Assembly (NCBI GenBank): GCA_949128115.1
Contig: OX421967.1
Coordinates: forward strand, 6,004,070 to 6,068,069
Reading direction: 5' to 3'
DNA: 64,000 bases
Origin: Anaspis maculata
Lineage: Eukaryota; Arthropoda; Insecta; Coleoptera; Scraptiidae
The first letter of the stretch is position 1; each line of letters opens with the position of its first letter. Below are positions 1-10,923 of the stretch, one piece after another. Below the pieces are notes generated by a model. The model did no database searches. It saw only the letters and a list, made by a program, of their open reading frames with translations, and was not told where the DNA came from. The position numbers were made by a program, and so were the translations under genes.

Positions 1-189
1 TTTGTTCATCATTTGACCACATAAACATACGGTATTTTGAACTTCCTTGTGCTTCTTGATTAATTGTAAGCCTCAGTTTGCTCTAGCTGAACAACCTCAA
101 GGATTCTGTTGGCAGGTAGATAATGTTCCGGCCGCATTTTTTGCGATAATGCCGTCAAAATGAGTAACCGTGAATCTCACAATTCATGT

Positions 190-1170
190 CCTCGAGACCA
201 CAGATGAATCATGTACACTCCTGTATACCACCCGCAGGCAAACCTGACCGAACGAGTGAACCGAGCTGTGAAAATGTTAGCGTTATACGTCAAAAATAAT
301 CAACGAAGATGGATCAACTACCTTGCGACTGCGCGATACATTCTGTTTGACACAGCGCCACAGGATTACTGCCAAAATGTCTTTCGGCTTGACAAATGCT
401 CCCGCTACGTGGCAATGAATCATTGACACTATTCTGGGTCCAGAGCTATCCATATGCGACGTGCATAGAACTATCTATAGAGAGGTCCATATGCGACGGT
501 ATACTTGGACGATATCATCGTTATGTCCTCTAATGTCGATCATTATCTGGCCACTTTAACAACTGTTCACTTCCGTCCAACTGGATCGCTGTCGTGACTC
601 TGGATTGACCGTTAGAATAAAACCGTATCAGATTTTCCGAACGCAACTAAAGTTCTTGGGGTACATCCTTGATCGTCGTGTACTGAGGAATGACCCGGTT
701 GAGGTTCAAGCCATTCTGGATACTCCTGTTTCCACCAGCGTTGCAGATGTTGCTTTCTTGGAACCGCATCATGGTACCGCCTATTTGTCCTGGATTCTCT
801 ACTGTCCTGACCCCGGTCATCTTACTCTTTGGAGTACCACGGACGTTATGGTGTGATAACGGAGTTCAGTTTTGGAGCCACGAATTCACCCGTTCAGCTA
901 AAAAGTACAAGACTCACATCTGATTATCATCCTCAATCTAACCAGGTTGAGCGATTCAACCGTGTTTTGAAGATTGTGTTGCCTTGTTATTCAGGAGAAG
1001 ATCAACGAAGGTGGGAAGAGCATCTGCAATCAGTCACTTGTGCGATCTTTCAACCGCGAACCATTTTACCCAGGAGCTTGCTTCAAGATTTGTAGGACCT
1101 TATCGTGTGAAGGAAAAGTTGAGTTTTTAGATCTCCAAATTAGAAGACAAGCTTGATCACAAGTAGCCAG
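190..1170 (+). pseudogene. Broken Ty3/gypsy pol pieces (integrase, RT, integrase)
   Basis: Three frameshifted pieces lie on the plus strand. At 211-360 there is an integrase piece with the YHPQ...ERVNR motif. At 378-690 there is a reverse-transcriptase piece with MSFGLTNAPATWQ, the YLDDIIVMS catalytic box near 500 and LGYILD. At 800-1075 there is integrase again, with WCDNGVQFWSHE, YHPQSNQVERFNRV and a following QRRWEEHL. An integrase piece precedes RT, so at least two copies of a family are joined, or one is rearranged. A 12-base motif, CCATATGCGACG, occurs twice around 451-500, which points to a small internal duplication that breaks the RT frame. Not functional. The superfamily is clear from the motifs; the clade is not. 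Confidence 0.85.
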
Positions 1171-1334
1171 GCGCATGACCGGTGGAAGATTTGAAAACTC
1201 CGTCAGAATAGGACCTTACACCAGTTTCTCTTGTTACCTTTCACTTTCTCTGTTTGATCTTCTATCTGTTTTTCTTATCATGTTCTTTGATTTTTTCTGT
1301 TTGTCATAACTTCTATATGGAGTTTGTCTCCTTT

Positions 1335-1990
1335 AGAAAAAGGGAAGATTTGTAATGTCCATTTTTTTCAATTTTTGATAAAGCTATTTAAATGAATTAG
1401 AAAAAAAAATTTCAACTTGTTTGATTCCAACGTCAAGTAAAAACTTGAAGTAAGGGAAACCAGAGACATGCCTAGAGTGAGCATAGATGATTTGATTTAA
1501 CGGGTTAACCTGGGGGAACAAACTTGAATGTCAGTATAAGATGAAGGACAGGTGGGTAATGCAGGAAGATGAAGGACAGGTAAGTAGGTCAATACTATCC
1601 GGGAGGATAGGACCCATGCCCTGCCTCTTACTTTTGATACAGGTCAGAACAATCTTGGGAGTCAAAGCGCAGAAGTCATTTTCTCAACAGGTGTCAAAAA
1701 CTGAAGAGATTCAAACTTTTCCTGATACTAGTTAAAGTCACAGGTGTTATCCTGACTGCCTCATGCGACAGTTCAAAAGGCCTTCATAGGCATCATCAAG
1801 CTTTCAGAAACTAGTTACCGAGTAATCATTTTAGAAATGTCTTTTTGAAGTGAGAGGAAATTCTTGATTGGACCAGCTCAGCTGATCGCCTGCTTGATTC
1901 GGCACGCTTCCTGCACGGCACGGACAGCAAAATTTGCCTCCAAATCCGTGCCGAGCCGGAAGCGAGCCAAGTCGATCGGACCCGTGTGAT
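1335..1990 (+). other. Polypurine tract and start of a degraded 3' LTR
   Basis: A purine run at about 1335-1350 (GAAAAAGGGAAGATT) is followed at 1351 by TGTAATGTCC, the usual order of polypurine tract then LTR start in a plus-strand Ty3/gypsy element. It lies just downstream of the pol pieces. The LTR end is not identifiable, so the right limit is arbitrary. A short frame at 1616-1642 (MPCLLLLIQ) ends at a CAG|GTCAGA donor-like site and could be a first exon for the CDS at 1997, but this is speculative. Nothing else is recognised in this stretch. Confidence 0.4.
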
Positions 1991-1996
1991 TCGCAG

Positions 1997-2320
1997 GTGC
2001 TGTGCCACTACGACGTCAGCGGCGGATCGGCCAAGTTCAAGTACGAGGAGACGTGGCCCGGCACCATGCAGGCCAGAAAGATCCAGGGATCTCCCGATTT
2101 GAGGGAGGCCGCGGTGGTTGTCGGCGTGGAAAACAACCAGTTCGTCTACCTGGGCACCCTTCAAACGGACGAACCGGTTTATGGAAAAATCTACAAGGAC
2201 CGGGCGGGGACTTACGAGCTGCACTTCCGGGATTTGAAAAAAGGACGGCGGTTCAAAAACAAAAAGTTTTACGTACTCACTCACACCGAATGCGTGAATA
2301 CCATCGAAAAGTACGCTTGA
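1997..2320 (+). CDS. Terminal exon of a secreted-protein-like family (paralog 1)
   Basis: Function unknown. The exon starts after an acceptor at 1996 (GATTCGCAG), is in phase 0, and encodes 107 aa ending in a TGA stop at 2320, with AATAAA at 2362. It aligns with the last exon at 17389-17724: both open with (V/I)LxHY, then PxTM, GxPDLREx(A/S)VV and PxYGKI. The frame stays open upstream to about 1926, where PPNPC...C resembles the CPPKPIC start of exon 2 of the paralog at 12575, so a single longer exon starting near an alternative acceptor (GGACAG, about 1925) is possible. No convincing upstream exons are found in the window. It may be a truncated copy or a gene with a remote 5' end. Base composition is GC-richer than the flanks, as expected for coding DNA. 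Confidence 0.6.
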   Translation: MLCHYDVSGGSAKFKYEETWPGTMQARKIQGSPDLREAAVVVGVENNQFVYLGTLQTDEPVYGKIYKDRAGTYELHFRDLKKGRRFKNKKFYVLTHTECVNTIEKYA

Positions 2321-4288
2321 AGCAAAGGAGGTGTTGCAGATGCAGCTGTATTATTTAGAGAAATAAAATATATCAATCATGTAAAATTCAATTTGCTTCT
2401 CACCTTTATCGACAGTGCTTTCTGTCATTGTTACATAGGTTTTTTTATGACAGTCATTGTTTTGGTTCTTCTTTTACAGTTTTTTGCTGATTGGTACGCA
2501 AAGAAGTATTTCTCAACGTTCAGTTCAGATGTACATTTCTCTATGTCAAAATGAACAATTATGATATGATTACAAGGAATGGATAGACTGAAAATCAATT
2601 CTGAACAATATGTGCGGGTGCTGGGTCACCTTGTCGTTTAAAATTCCCCTCGTTTGATGCTCGGACACACACGTGGTGATCGATTACGACATAAGTGAAA
2701 TAAGCAAATAAGGTTCCTTTGTTTAGAAAGACTTTGGCAGAATAATACGCAATAGGCACCAGCGAGTGAACATATCACTCAAATGATGGACAGTCGATAA
2801 TTTGTTGCGTCGTTTTCTGCTTCTGTTTATTTTTGGTACCTGGACCAATTGAGCCAGTCCAGTTCTGTCCGGTCGTTAATTTTAGTTTGGGGAATTTCGT
2901 TATCTTGCAGTGACCGTTCCGGCAAGCAAGTTCCGCGTGTCTTTCTCCAATTGGCTATAGATAAGAACTAGCCCAGTACGCCGGCAGGGAGAATCTGATA
3001 AAACGAAGCGACGTAGCTGCTTTTTTCTTTTCAATTTGAAACTCGCATCGGAGCTGTCGCCTAGTGTGTGCTGTACATCCACGTTTTTGCCTTTCGAGTG
3101 GTCTTCGAAATTGTGTTAGTTCGAAGCCAGAAACCGCCTGTTTTGCGGGTTTATTTGGCGAACGTTGTATCATCAGGGCACTGGACCCGAAGTGGACATT
3201 GTTTCGCCGTCTTGAGAAGTACAACCACACCTGGCGCATCAAACGAAACCGTCTTCACCTGTAGGTAAATTAAAGACTGATTTGGTTCCTCTTTTTGTCA
3301 TATTTTTGAATTGGAGTCGATACTGAGTTGAGTGAATTGTTGTAGGTCTCTTTCTTTCACCCATCACTCAGTTTTTCTGCTACATGACAAGTTTTCTACG
3401 ATCAAGTTTCCGACATCTCTATAGCGTTGGACCCCATCTTCTCACGACACCGCGTCTAGCCATCGCCCGCTCTCTGTAAGTTTCAACGTACGACAAATTG
3501 TCGATCGCGGCCGTCAGGAAACCGTCACCGTGTGTACAGCTGCTTTGCGTTTTGGTCAAGTAAGTCGGCGATTTTTCGCTTATTGTGTTGCTTTATATTC
3601 TCTTTCAAATTCTGTAGTTTTGCCACCGACAGTCTCGTGGTACCTTATTGTTGGTGACTTTGAAATTACGTAGATGTTATAAGGCGAAAGGTCCTAGTTT
3701 GACTTCCAAACAATAATTATTATTTCGAAAGGAAAATCTCTGAATCAAATTCACAAGGTTTCATGTATGAAATTATTATTGTTTTTGTAACATTGTCACC
3801 GTGTGAAAAAGTGAGTAAGTAAAGAAGCCGATAACACTTTCTGGGGTGGCCTATCAACTACCGTGCCGTTTCAGATTCACCTAGACTTGAATTGTTATCT
3901 GGCACTGTTAAAAACCGGACGACAGGTACCTACTCTTTGGAACTGATGATAAATTTCATTTCGATTCCGGCTTTTGCTGAAGCCGGGCTTCTTTTCCGAA
4001 CGTAACATAAACCTTGTTGTGGCATACGACGACATTATTCGACAGCATTATTTCGACAACAATATTCGACAATATTATTCGACATATCAACCTCTTTTAT
4101 TTTCTTTATTGTAAAATTAGCCAACCGGCACTAACCAATGGTAAGTCGCACCAAAAAGGCACGAGGTTTTTTTGGCATGTAACAAATTGAAATAAATAAA
4201 AGCTTGGAATTCCGAGCAATAGCCGTCAAAAGGACTCATCCATGGAAAACCTCAGATTTCAACCTAAAATACCGTTCAAATTAGCTAT
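2321..4288. other. Intergenic stretch, no gene recognised
   Basis: AT-rich sequence follows the poly(A) signal at 2362. Several overlapping short frames around 2900-3268 run in different phases and match nothing I recognise. A few donor-like and acceptor-like sites occur (for example CAAGTAAGT near 3557) but no coding chain. A loose ATTCGAC repeat, with roughly a 15-base period, is seen at 4028-4085. Confidence 0.5.
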
Positions 4289-4492
4289 TCAAGTGCTTTG
4301 GTTTTCACCCACGTGAGAAGACAACATAGTTTTGAGAACGCGGTTCACACGTTCAGCAGGATCAGCATGTGGGTAGTACAATGGGATGGAACAAATCTTG
4401 ACTTTGTAATGTTCACTTAAACTTTGGATCTGACTGGAGTTCATTTGGACACCATTCTCACAAATCAAATAGTGTGGTACACCGTACACCAT
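4289..4492 (-). pseudogene. Ty3/gypsy integrase core fragment
   Basis: A 67-codon minus-strand frame carries the second half of a retroviral-type integrase core: YGVP, CENGVQMNS (the ENG replaces the usual DNG, so the second catalytic Asp is lost), then YYPHADPAERVNRVLKTM with the catalytic Glu. There is no recognisable pol on either side. It resembles the integrase pieces at 211 and 900 in wording (ERVNR, RVLK) and is probably the same or a related family, inverted. Non-functional. Confidence 0.75.
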
Positions 4493-6075
4493 AGACCAGA
4501 AAAAATTCTCTCAGACGATTCAATTGTGCGCTGTGATTGGAACAGAAATAGAAGCGAAACTGCGGACTCGACCCGTGACGTGTGTCGCGAACCGCGAATC
4601 AACGCGGTTAATTCATTAATAATCTATTTTACAGTCAATCAACGAAGAGTCACCTAATTTTGGCACCTCGAATGGTGTCTGGCCTGAGACTCCGCTTTGC
4701 GGCCGAGAAATTCCCGAATTTTGAGTGGTCATATCCTACAGGAATCATTGTTAGAAAGCGCGTGCGAGTAATCCATTAAACTCCGGCAGTATAGTACAAG
4801 GAAAACCGGACGCGCCAGAAGTGCTTGGTGATTCATCCTTAATCTCGACCGCCGCGCGTGCTACTGTTTATCATTAATTAAATTGAGTAAGATGCGCTAA
4901 TACGCGATGTTCCTCGTCAACGGCGAAACCAATCGTCCTAAAACCATTACCCCTGTGTTTCTCGCGAGATTTACCTTGTTGGTACCCAGGGTGGAACGTA
5001 GAGATAAAGTCCTTTATAGTGCGATGTCACGGTATAAGGTCGGGTCCACCCAAGTAATTAACACGCTGTGGAGCGCTCTCGCAGAACAATGAGTCATCTG
5101 CCGACACGCTCTCTAGCACCGCTTTCTCTAACTCTGAATCTCTCTCTCTCTCATACCCCCACTTAAGTCATGTGTACGAGCTATGACGACTGAACGCCAA
5201 AATGGCATCGTGACATTATGTTGCATTACTCTCTTACGTCATCAAATGTCACAGCGACAGCTGAGTTTTGTATTTATTTATTTAAATTAATTAATATTAT
5301 TGCCATGCCACGAGGTGGCTACTATTAAGAATACTTTCAATACTAGTTTGTGACAGTGAACCTATGCGGTATTGTACTTATTAATTTTGCTTATTTGAAT
5401 ATATAATGGTTGTTTTGAAAATTTCTTGTTCACCTGACCACCCTTCACACGAAACCAGGTACAAATGTTGAGGTTTCTAATCGATTCAAATGCCTCGTCT
5501 GCCGGACTCAATTAAACGCCTGCCCCAAAGAGTTAAAGCCAGAAATACATAAGCTGGAATGCACGCTACCCCAACCAAGATTGAAATTCTAAGATGTAGA
5601 TGGTCTGTTCCCCTCTCCCTATGGATTTGCCTCTCCATATAAAATAACTGAGTCAGTGGTGGCAGTCACGTTACTACCCTTAGGATCAAGCACCCCCTAT
5701 TCTGAACGACCATACAATTTCATCGACCTGCTATAGTTCCCCCAAGCAGTACATAAGGTACAGGAACTTGAAATACTTATTACTATTTATACCCATTTTA
5801 TTGTGTTTGAACTGTTTAGTTTATCTTGAACATCAACCGCCCCATTGTTTCAATTGGTAACTTATTCAGTACTTACTAGTACAACACACTTCGACAACCC
5901 CCATCCCTGGTGTTACAAATGACGATCAGTGCTGGGATTTTTCCTAGTTGATCAATTTTTATATATTTTCAATAAAGGGGTTAACCACCCCTAAACCTCG
6001 CTTGTTACAAATGGTGACTTGCGGTGAGATTTCTGTTCATGTTTTAATATTTTTCACCCGTGCAAGCGAGCCATT
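4493..6075. other. Stretch without genes; possible old LTR remnant
   Basis: No coding sequence is recognised. A CT-rich simple run lies at about 5138-5152. Near 5913 and 6006 the same theme appears twice: GTTACAAATG followed by a GTGxTGGGATTT or GTGAGATTT block. The second copy, TTACAAATGGTGACTTGCGG, looks like an LTR end followed by a TGGTGAC primer-binding site for a plus-strand retroelement. Its LTR start and gag are not found, so this remains a weak call. Confidence 0.3.
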
Positions 6076-6276
6076 TAGGCTCCCCGGCTACAAGGGGGTG
6101 GAGGAAGATCCTCGGGTTCTTCGGTCGGTGGTAATTTCATCGGTGGATTTCTTTCCGGGGGTGTCTCTGCAGTTCGCGACCGTTTGGCCGCAAGCTCGGC
6201 CGCAAGAAACTCACTTAGGCGGGTTCGCAAGGTGCGGAGGGATCTTACGGCGGGCTAGTGATGCTTCTTGAGTTCC
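6076..6276 (-). pseudogene. Left half of an older retroelement gag, cut by an insertion
   Basis: The minus strand reads on from the segment at 11132-11342: when the 4845-bp element and one copy of its 5-bp target duplication are ignored, the two frames meet in phase. This side has one in-frame TAG early on. It then runs through Arg/Leu-rich sequence (RTLRTRLSEFLAAELAAK) and a Pro/Glu-rich tail (PPTEEPEDLPPPP) to a stop near 6076, composition usual for gag. The assignment to gag rests on position downstream of the primer-binding site at 11325, not on a recognised domain. Confidence 0.5.
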
Positions 6277-6281
6277 CTGAT

Positions 6282-6484
6282 TGTGACGTTTTCGCTTATC
6301 TTGCTGATCTCGGCTCTGAATAATGAGAGATGGCTCTGGTAAAAATATATATTCTCAAATATACAAATCGTGTAATAAAATTGTACAAGCAACGACGTCT
6401 TCTCTTCTTATCTTCTGTGCTGTCAATGTCAGCTGACACGTTAGGGTGTGCAGTGGTGCACGGCTGTCAACACGGCTGCCAACA
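6282..6484 (-). repeat. 3' LTR (203 bp) of the intact Ty3/gypsy element
   Basis: Direct repeat of 10924-11126, with the same 203 bases as far as I can compare. It starts TG and ends CA on the minus strand. It holds an AT-rich segment with TATATA and a TTTTATT stretch, plausible promoter and polyadenylation signals, but these are not assigned with certainty. Flanked on the left by the CTGAT target duplication and on the right by the polypurine tract. Confidence 0.93.
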
Positions 6485-6493
6485 CCTCCCCCT

Positions 6494-9400
6494 TTAGGTT
6501 CGCCGATAATCCTGGAGGCGAGAGGGCGGTCGTCGTTCGCGATTGGACCTTCTCAGCGCTGTCGGAGATGATGGTGCTATTGTCGGGGACGGCAATGACT
6601 GCGCCGCCGCAGATGGTGATGACGTTACTGTCGGAAACGGTGACGATGCTGACATCGGAGGCGGTGATGATGCCACCGTCGGAGACGGCAATGACGCTGA
6701 TGTCGAAGGCAATAACGACGCTAGAGCCACGATGTCAGGAGACTTTTCTTGGACTCCGGGGAGTCGCACAGCTTCTAATCTTGTGTTCGGAACATCAAAT
6801 GCATCCAAAAGAACCTCAAGAGGCATCGGACGATTCCGCGACGCCACGCCACAAGCCGTCACGCGTTGACGGGACCGGACCTGATTGGCGTGGGCTCGAA
6901 TGAGGCGATTACCTCGAGCATGATCTTCTAGAAGGATGTTATAGATGACGCTGCCCATCCTCTCGACTACTCGGCCTGGAACCCAAGTAAAATGATTTTC
7001 GGCATAGACCTTAACGTAAACAGAGTCGTTTGGAACAAAGACTTTTTGTTTAACTCCATGTTTACGATCGAAATAATGTGCTTGGGCTGTCTTGACGTTG
7101 TCGGTCTTGCTACTTTTCTCCTTTGGCTTCAGGAATGGTTTAATAAGATCCAATGTGGTTCTCACCGGTCTTCCAAACATTACTTCTGCCGGTGATCGGC
7201 CTTCAGGAGCGCTTCTGTTCGGTGTACTTCTGTAACTTGCCAGGAAGGTGTTTAAGTGTCTTCCAACTTCCCCCGTGTCAAGTTTTTTTATGGCTCTCTT
7301 GAAAGTGTCCACGAACCGCTCAGCCTGTCCATTTGATTGTGGATGGTATGGTGGCGTGCGGAGATGACATATTCCGTTATCGATGCAGAAGGTCTTGAAT
7401 GTTTCGGCTGTAAACTGCGTTCCATTATCCGTGACAAGTACTTCTGGAAGTCCAAACGTCGAAAAAAGAAACTCCAACTTTCTGATGGTTTGCTGGGCAG
7501 TGATGATGCGAGTTGAAAAAACTTCTGGCCACTTAGACAGTGCGTCGACAACGATCAAGTAATATTCGCCCTTGATTGGTCCTGCATAATCAATATGTAA
7601 CCGCTGCCAAGGTCTGTCAGGCATGGGCCAAGGTTCCAGTGGTACCTTAACTGAAGTTTTCGCCGCTGTCATACATTTCTGGCAAGTCTTGACAAAGCTT
7701 TCAATTTCCCTATCGATGTTCGGCCAATAGACGCTCGATCGTGCCAGAGACTTCATGCGTTCGATCCCCTGATGCCCTTTATGGAGTTCCTGTAGGACTC
7801 TTCCATGGAACCTCTGAGGAACTACCACTCTCTCCATAAACATGAGCGCGTTCTGAAGGACGGACAACGATTCTCTTCTCTGGTAGAAAATTTTCAGAAT
7901 TTGACTGGAGATCTCCGGCGGCCAACCTTCCTGCATGTAGCTGATGACCTTCCGAAGATGTTCGTCTTTCGCCGTTTCCCTCTGGACCATAGTGAACGTA
8001 ATTGGTGTTGACGACAGCGCTGATCTCACAACCTCCTCCAAATCCTGTTCCAGCTGTATAGACGCGATGACGCATTCCTCATCCGGCTTGGAAAAGTTCT
8101 TGATGAGTCTTGACAATATGTCAGCATGTCCGAACTGGTCGCTTTTGATATATTCGATCTTGAAGTCATAGGCAAGTAAAGTCAATGCCCACCTTTGAAG
8201 TCGATTGGCGGTGTAGACCGGTATTCCCTTCTTTGAACCAAATATTGTGAGCAGGGGCTTGTGGTCAGTTTGCAGAGTGAATGATCTCCCGTATATCATT
8301 TTGTGGAATTTGACAACACCAAAAATGATTGCTAATGCCTCTTTCTCAATTTGACTGTAATTTGATTCTGCCGAAGTTAGTGATCTTGACGCATGATGGA
8401 TGGCCTTGACTTTTCCATCTTGAAACCGATGCATGATACACGCTCCTACTCCATGTCTCGAAGCGTCCGCCGCAAGAATGATCTCGAACTTCGGATTATA
8501 ATGCGTCAGAGCCAAGTCGGACTGAAGAATAGTTTTGAACTTCTCAAAGGACTGCTGACATTGCCTTGACCAATTCCAGATGGTATCTTTTTTAAGCAGG
8601 CTGTCCAGAGGTTTGCGCAGGTCATGGAGCTGAGGTATGTACTTCCCGTAATAGTTAATGGCTCCCAGAAATGATCGAAGAGTGGATAAATCATGTGGCG
8701 GAGGCAAGTCGATTATGGTTTGAATTTTTTCAGGGTCTGGTCGAAGTCCGTTTTTGTCGACAACATTTCCCAAGTAGCGAATTTCTGACATTGCGAATTT
8801 ACATTTATCTTTTCGTAAATGAAACCCATACTCCTGTATTCTTCCAAGTAATACTGCCAAATTTGCGTTGTGCTCCTCTTCGTTCTCACCTCCAACAATG
8901 ATATCATCCATGTATGCGTATGTTTTCGACAATCCTGCCGTCATGGAGTCCATAATTTGTTGGAATATTCCTGGTGCCGACTTGATTCCTGCTGGAAGTC
9001 TCGTGAATTGATATAAACCCCTGTGGGTGTTGATGGTAACGTATTTTCTGGATTCAGCTTCGATCTCTACCTGTAAGTATGCATCGGACAGGTCAATCTG
9101 ACTAAAGATGGAGCAGTTAGTCATTCCTGCTAATATGGCTCCCGGCAGGGGTAATGGGTGTCTGTGTAATTCGAGTGCGTTGTTCAAGCCGGTGGAGAAA
9201 TCGGCGCACACCCTAATCTTGCCGCTTTTTCTCTTCACAACCACTATCGGTGCCGCCCATTCAGCGTACTCGACCTTCTCAATTATGCCTGTTTCTTCCA
9301 GTCTCCGGAGCTCTTCATCCAGCTGCGGCAGCACAGCATATGGTACCGGACGTCTAGGTCGGAAAACTGGGTGACTATCTGGCTTCAACACCAGAGAAGC

Positions 9401-10837
9401 TTTGGTTTTTGTGCATAGTCCCATATCAGGCTTGAAGATGTCTGAAAATTGATTCAAAATCTGTTCCTTTGAAGTCAATTTTGTCACATTATTGCACAAA
9501 TAATTGATTGTCTGATCTCCCAGATCAAAAACATGAATCCAATCCAGTCCAAGCACGTTGAGGTTAGGTTGTGGAGTGACGAAACATTTCACGACTCTTG
9601 ACACTCGACCAATGGTAACTTCACAGCTGAACTGCAACTGAAGTTGAAGTTCGCTTCCCGAGGCATTTCTTGCTTTCTGCTCTGGTACGGCTCCTGGTGG
9701 CTGACCGATTTTGAACCAGGTGTCCTCGGAAATGACCGTAATGTCTGAGCCCGTGTCAAGCTGCAGGTCGACTGGTGTGGAATTAAACTGAACTTTGACA
9801 AATTTTCTTTCCAAATATTCCAGCTGATTCACGATTGCAATGGTATTGACCTTTGGTTTTGCTTGAGGTGTCGCTTTCTTCACAAACTTCCTCTTGGCTA
9901 CACCACAGTAACCCTCCTTGTGTCCAACTTTCTTGCATCGTTCACATTGATGAGACTTGAATCCACAGTTTCTTGAAAAATGTAGCTGTCCGCAGAACCA
10001 GCATGGTGTTGTCGGCGTCTTGGAGTCTGTGTTTTTATGAGCTCTTGGGCCTGGCCTGTGCGTTATGGCATTGACGGTTGTTGTTGTCTGTTCCAGCATT
10101 GCCGTGTCCTTCTTGAGATTGTGCAATCTCTGACACTCTTGAGTTAACTTTTCGATCGTGTACGTGTCTGGCTGAGAATCAATAAGAGAGAGAAGCTTAG
10201 TACGGATATCAGCGTCAGCTGATGACTGCAGGCCGCCAACAAAAATCAAGCACTTGAACTGATCAGCTGTGATTGTGCTTATCTTGAAGTTTTCACATTG
10301 CTTGTTTACTTTTGCTGCATATGATACAATATCATCAGAGCCGGACCTGGATAGCTGCATACATTTATATCGAGCATGAAAAAGCGAAGTTTTCTTCCCA
10401 AACATTTCGCTCAGCTTTTTTACTGTATCCGCAAAACTGAAATCCTTGGGTTCCCCAGGCAATATGATGTCAACGTATTGTTGATGGCAGCGAGTTTCCA
10501 ATTTTCGAAGTAAAAGCCTGACCTTGGCTGGATCGTCAAGTTGTTTTGCATCTTCTGTAAACAGACTCTCGTATCTGTTATACCATACATCGAAAGTAAC
10601 GTCCGCTTCTGGATTGTACTGAAACTCGCCGATGCTGTTTGCCAGTGATTCCATTCTGAATTCCACATCATGTTTTGCAGATGTTTCGCTTCGAGCTGAT
10701 GCTGCGAATGTTTCGGTCAATGTCTTCATGAAGTCCTGCTGCGTTCGCATTAAATGTTCTTGCTGCAGTTTCGCTTGTTGTTGCTGCAGCTCCATAAATT
10801 TCATGATCGCTTCCTTAAGATCACTTTCCGCAGGCAT
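6494..10837 (-). CDS. Gag-pol polyprotein, Ty3/gypsy, single frame (1447 aa)
   Basis: Makes the capsid and enzymes for copying and integrating the element. Domains by approximate residue: Gln-rich coiled start 15-40; gag/capsid to about 270; two Cys/His knuckles 278-311 (CWFCG...C and CERCKKVGHKEGYC); aspartic protease with DTGSD near 360; reverse transcriptase about 500-690 with YMDDIIVG near 644; RNase H from about 780 (AADASRHGVGA); integrase zinc finger HKGH...CQKC about 1020-1055; integrase core with IDYAGP, VTDNGTQF and YHPQSNGQAERF at about 1082, 1136 and 1172; and a Ser/Pro-rich tail. There is no frameshift or stop between gag and pol. The ATG lies 86 bases inside the 5' LTR. The stop codon overlaps the polypurine tract. 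No chromodomain and no env are seen. Confidence 0.96.
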   Translation of the reverse strand: MPAESDLKEAIMKFMELQQQQAKLQQEHLMRTQQDFMKTLTETFAASARSETSAKHDVEFRMESLANSIGEFQYNPEADVTFDVWYNRYESLFTEDAKQLDDPAKVRLLLRKLETRCHQQYVDIILPGEPKDFSFADTVKKLSEMFGKKTSLFHARYKCMQLSRSGSDDIVSYAAKVNKQCENFKISTITADQFKCLIFVGGLQSSADADIRTKLLSLIDSQPDTYTIEKLTQECQRLHNLKKDTAMLEQTTTTVNAITHRPGPRAHKNTDSKTPTTPCWFCGQLHFSRNCGFKSHQCERCKKVGHKEGYCGVAKRKFVKKATPQAKPKVNTIAIVNQLEYLERKFVKVQFNSTPVDLQLDTGSDITVISEDTWFKIGQPPGAVPEQKARNASGSELQLQLQFSCEVTIGRVSRVVKCFVTPQPNLNVLGLDWIHVFDLGDQTINYLCNNVTKLTSKEQILNQFSDIFKPDMGLCTKTKASLVLKPDSHPVFRPRRPVPYAVLPQLDEELRRLEETGIIEKVEYAEWAAPIVVVKRKSGKIRVCADFSTGLNNALELHRHPLPLPGAILAGMTNCSIFSQIDLSDAYLQVEIEAESRKYVTINTHRGLYQFTRLPAGIKSAPGIFQQIMDSMTAGLSKTYAYMDDIIVGGENEEEHNANLAVLLGRIQEYGFHLRKDKCKFAMSEIRYLGNVVDKNGLRPDPEKIQTIIDLPPPHDLSTLRSFLGAINYYGKYIPQLHDLRKPLDSLLKKDTIWNWSRQCQQSFEKFKTILQSDLALTHYNPKFEIILAADASRHGVGACIMHRFQDGKVKAIHHASRSLTSAESNYSQIEKEALAIIFGVVKFHKMIYGRSFTLQTDHKPLLTIFGSKKGIPVYTANRLQRWALTLLAYDFKIEYIKSDQFGHADILSRLIKNFSKPDEECVIASIQLEQDLEEVVRSALSSTPITFTMVQRETAKDEHLRKVISYMQEGWPPEISSQILKIFYQRRESLSVLQNALMFMERVVVPQRFHGRVLQELHKGHQGIERMKSLARSSVYWPNIDREIESFVKTCQKCMTAAKTSVKVPLEPWPMPDRPWQRLHIDYAGPIKGEYYLIVVDALSKWPEVFSTRIITAQQTIRKLEFLFSTFGLPEVLVTDNGTQFTAETFKTFCIDNGICHLRTPPYHPQSNGQAERFVDTFKRAIKKLDTGEVGRHLNTFLASYRSTPNRSAPEGRSPAEVMFGRPVRTTLDLIKPFLKPKEKSSKTDNVKTAQAHYFDRKHGVKQKVFVPNDSVYVKVYAENHFTWVPGRVVERMGSVIYNILLEDHARGNRLIRAHANQVRSRQRVTACGVASRNRPMPLEVLLDAFDVPNTRLEAVRLPGVQEKSPDIVALASLLPSTSASLPSPTVASSPPPMSASSPFPTVTSSPSAAAQSLPSPTIAPSSPTALRRSNRERRPPSRLQDYRRT

Positions 10838-10923
10838 TTTTCTAAAATTTTATAGGTTAGAATGGACACGTGTACACATAAAACGTTCAAATCCTATAAA
10901 TTCCAATTTTCTTTCGTCGCCAC

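Noticed and set aside
1616..1642. MPCLLLLIQ as first exon for the exon at 1997
   Set aside because: Donor and phase fit, but the product would have almost no mature N-terminus and there is no paralog support; kept only as a remark.
2900..3268. Four overlapping short frames in both strands
   Set aside because: Different phases, no recognisable domain, no convincing splice chain. Could be a non-coding first exon but unsupported.
6448..6903. Plus-strand frames at 6448-6903 and 9108-9374
   Set aside because: Antisense to the intact gag-pol frame; no independent support.
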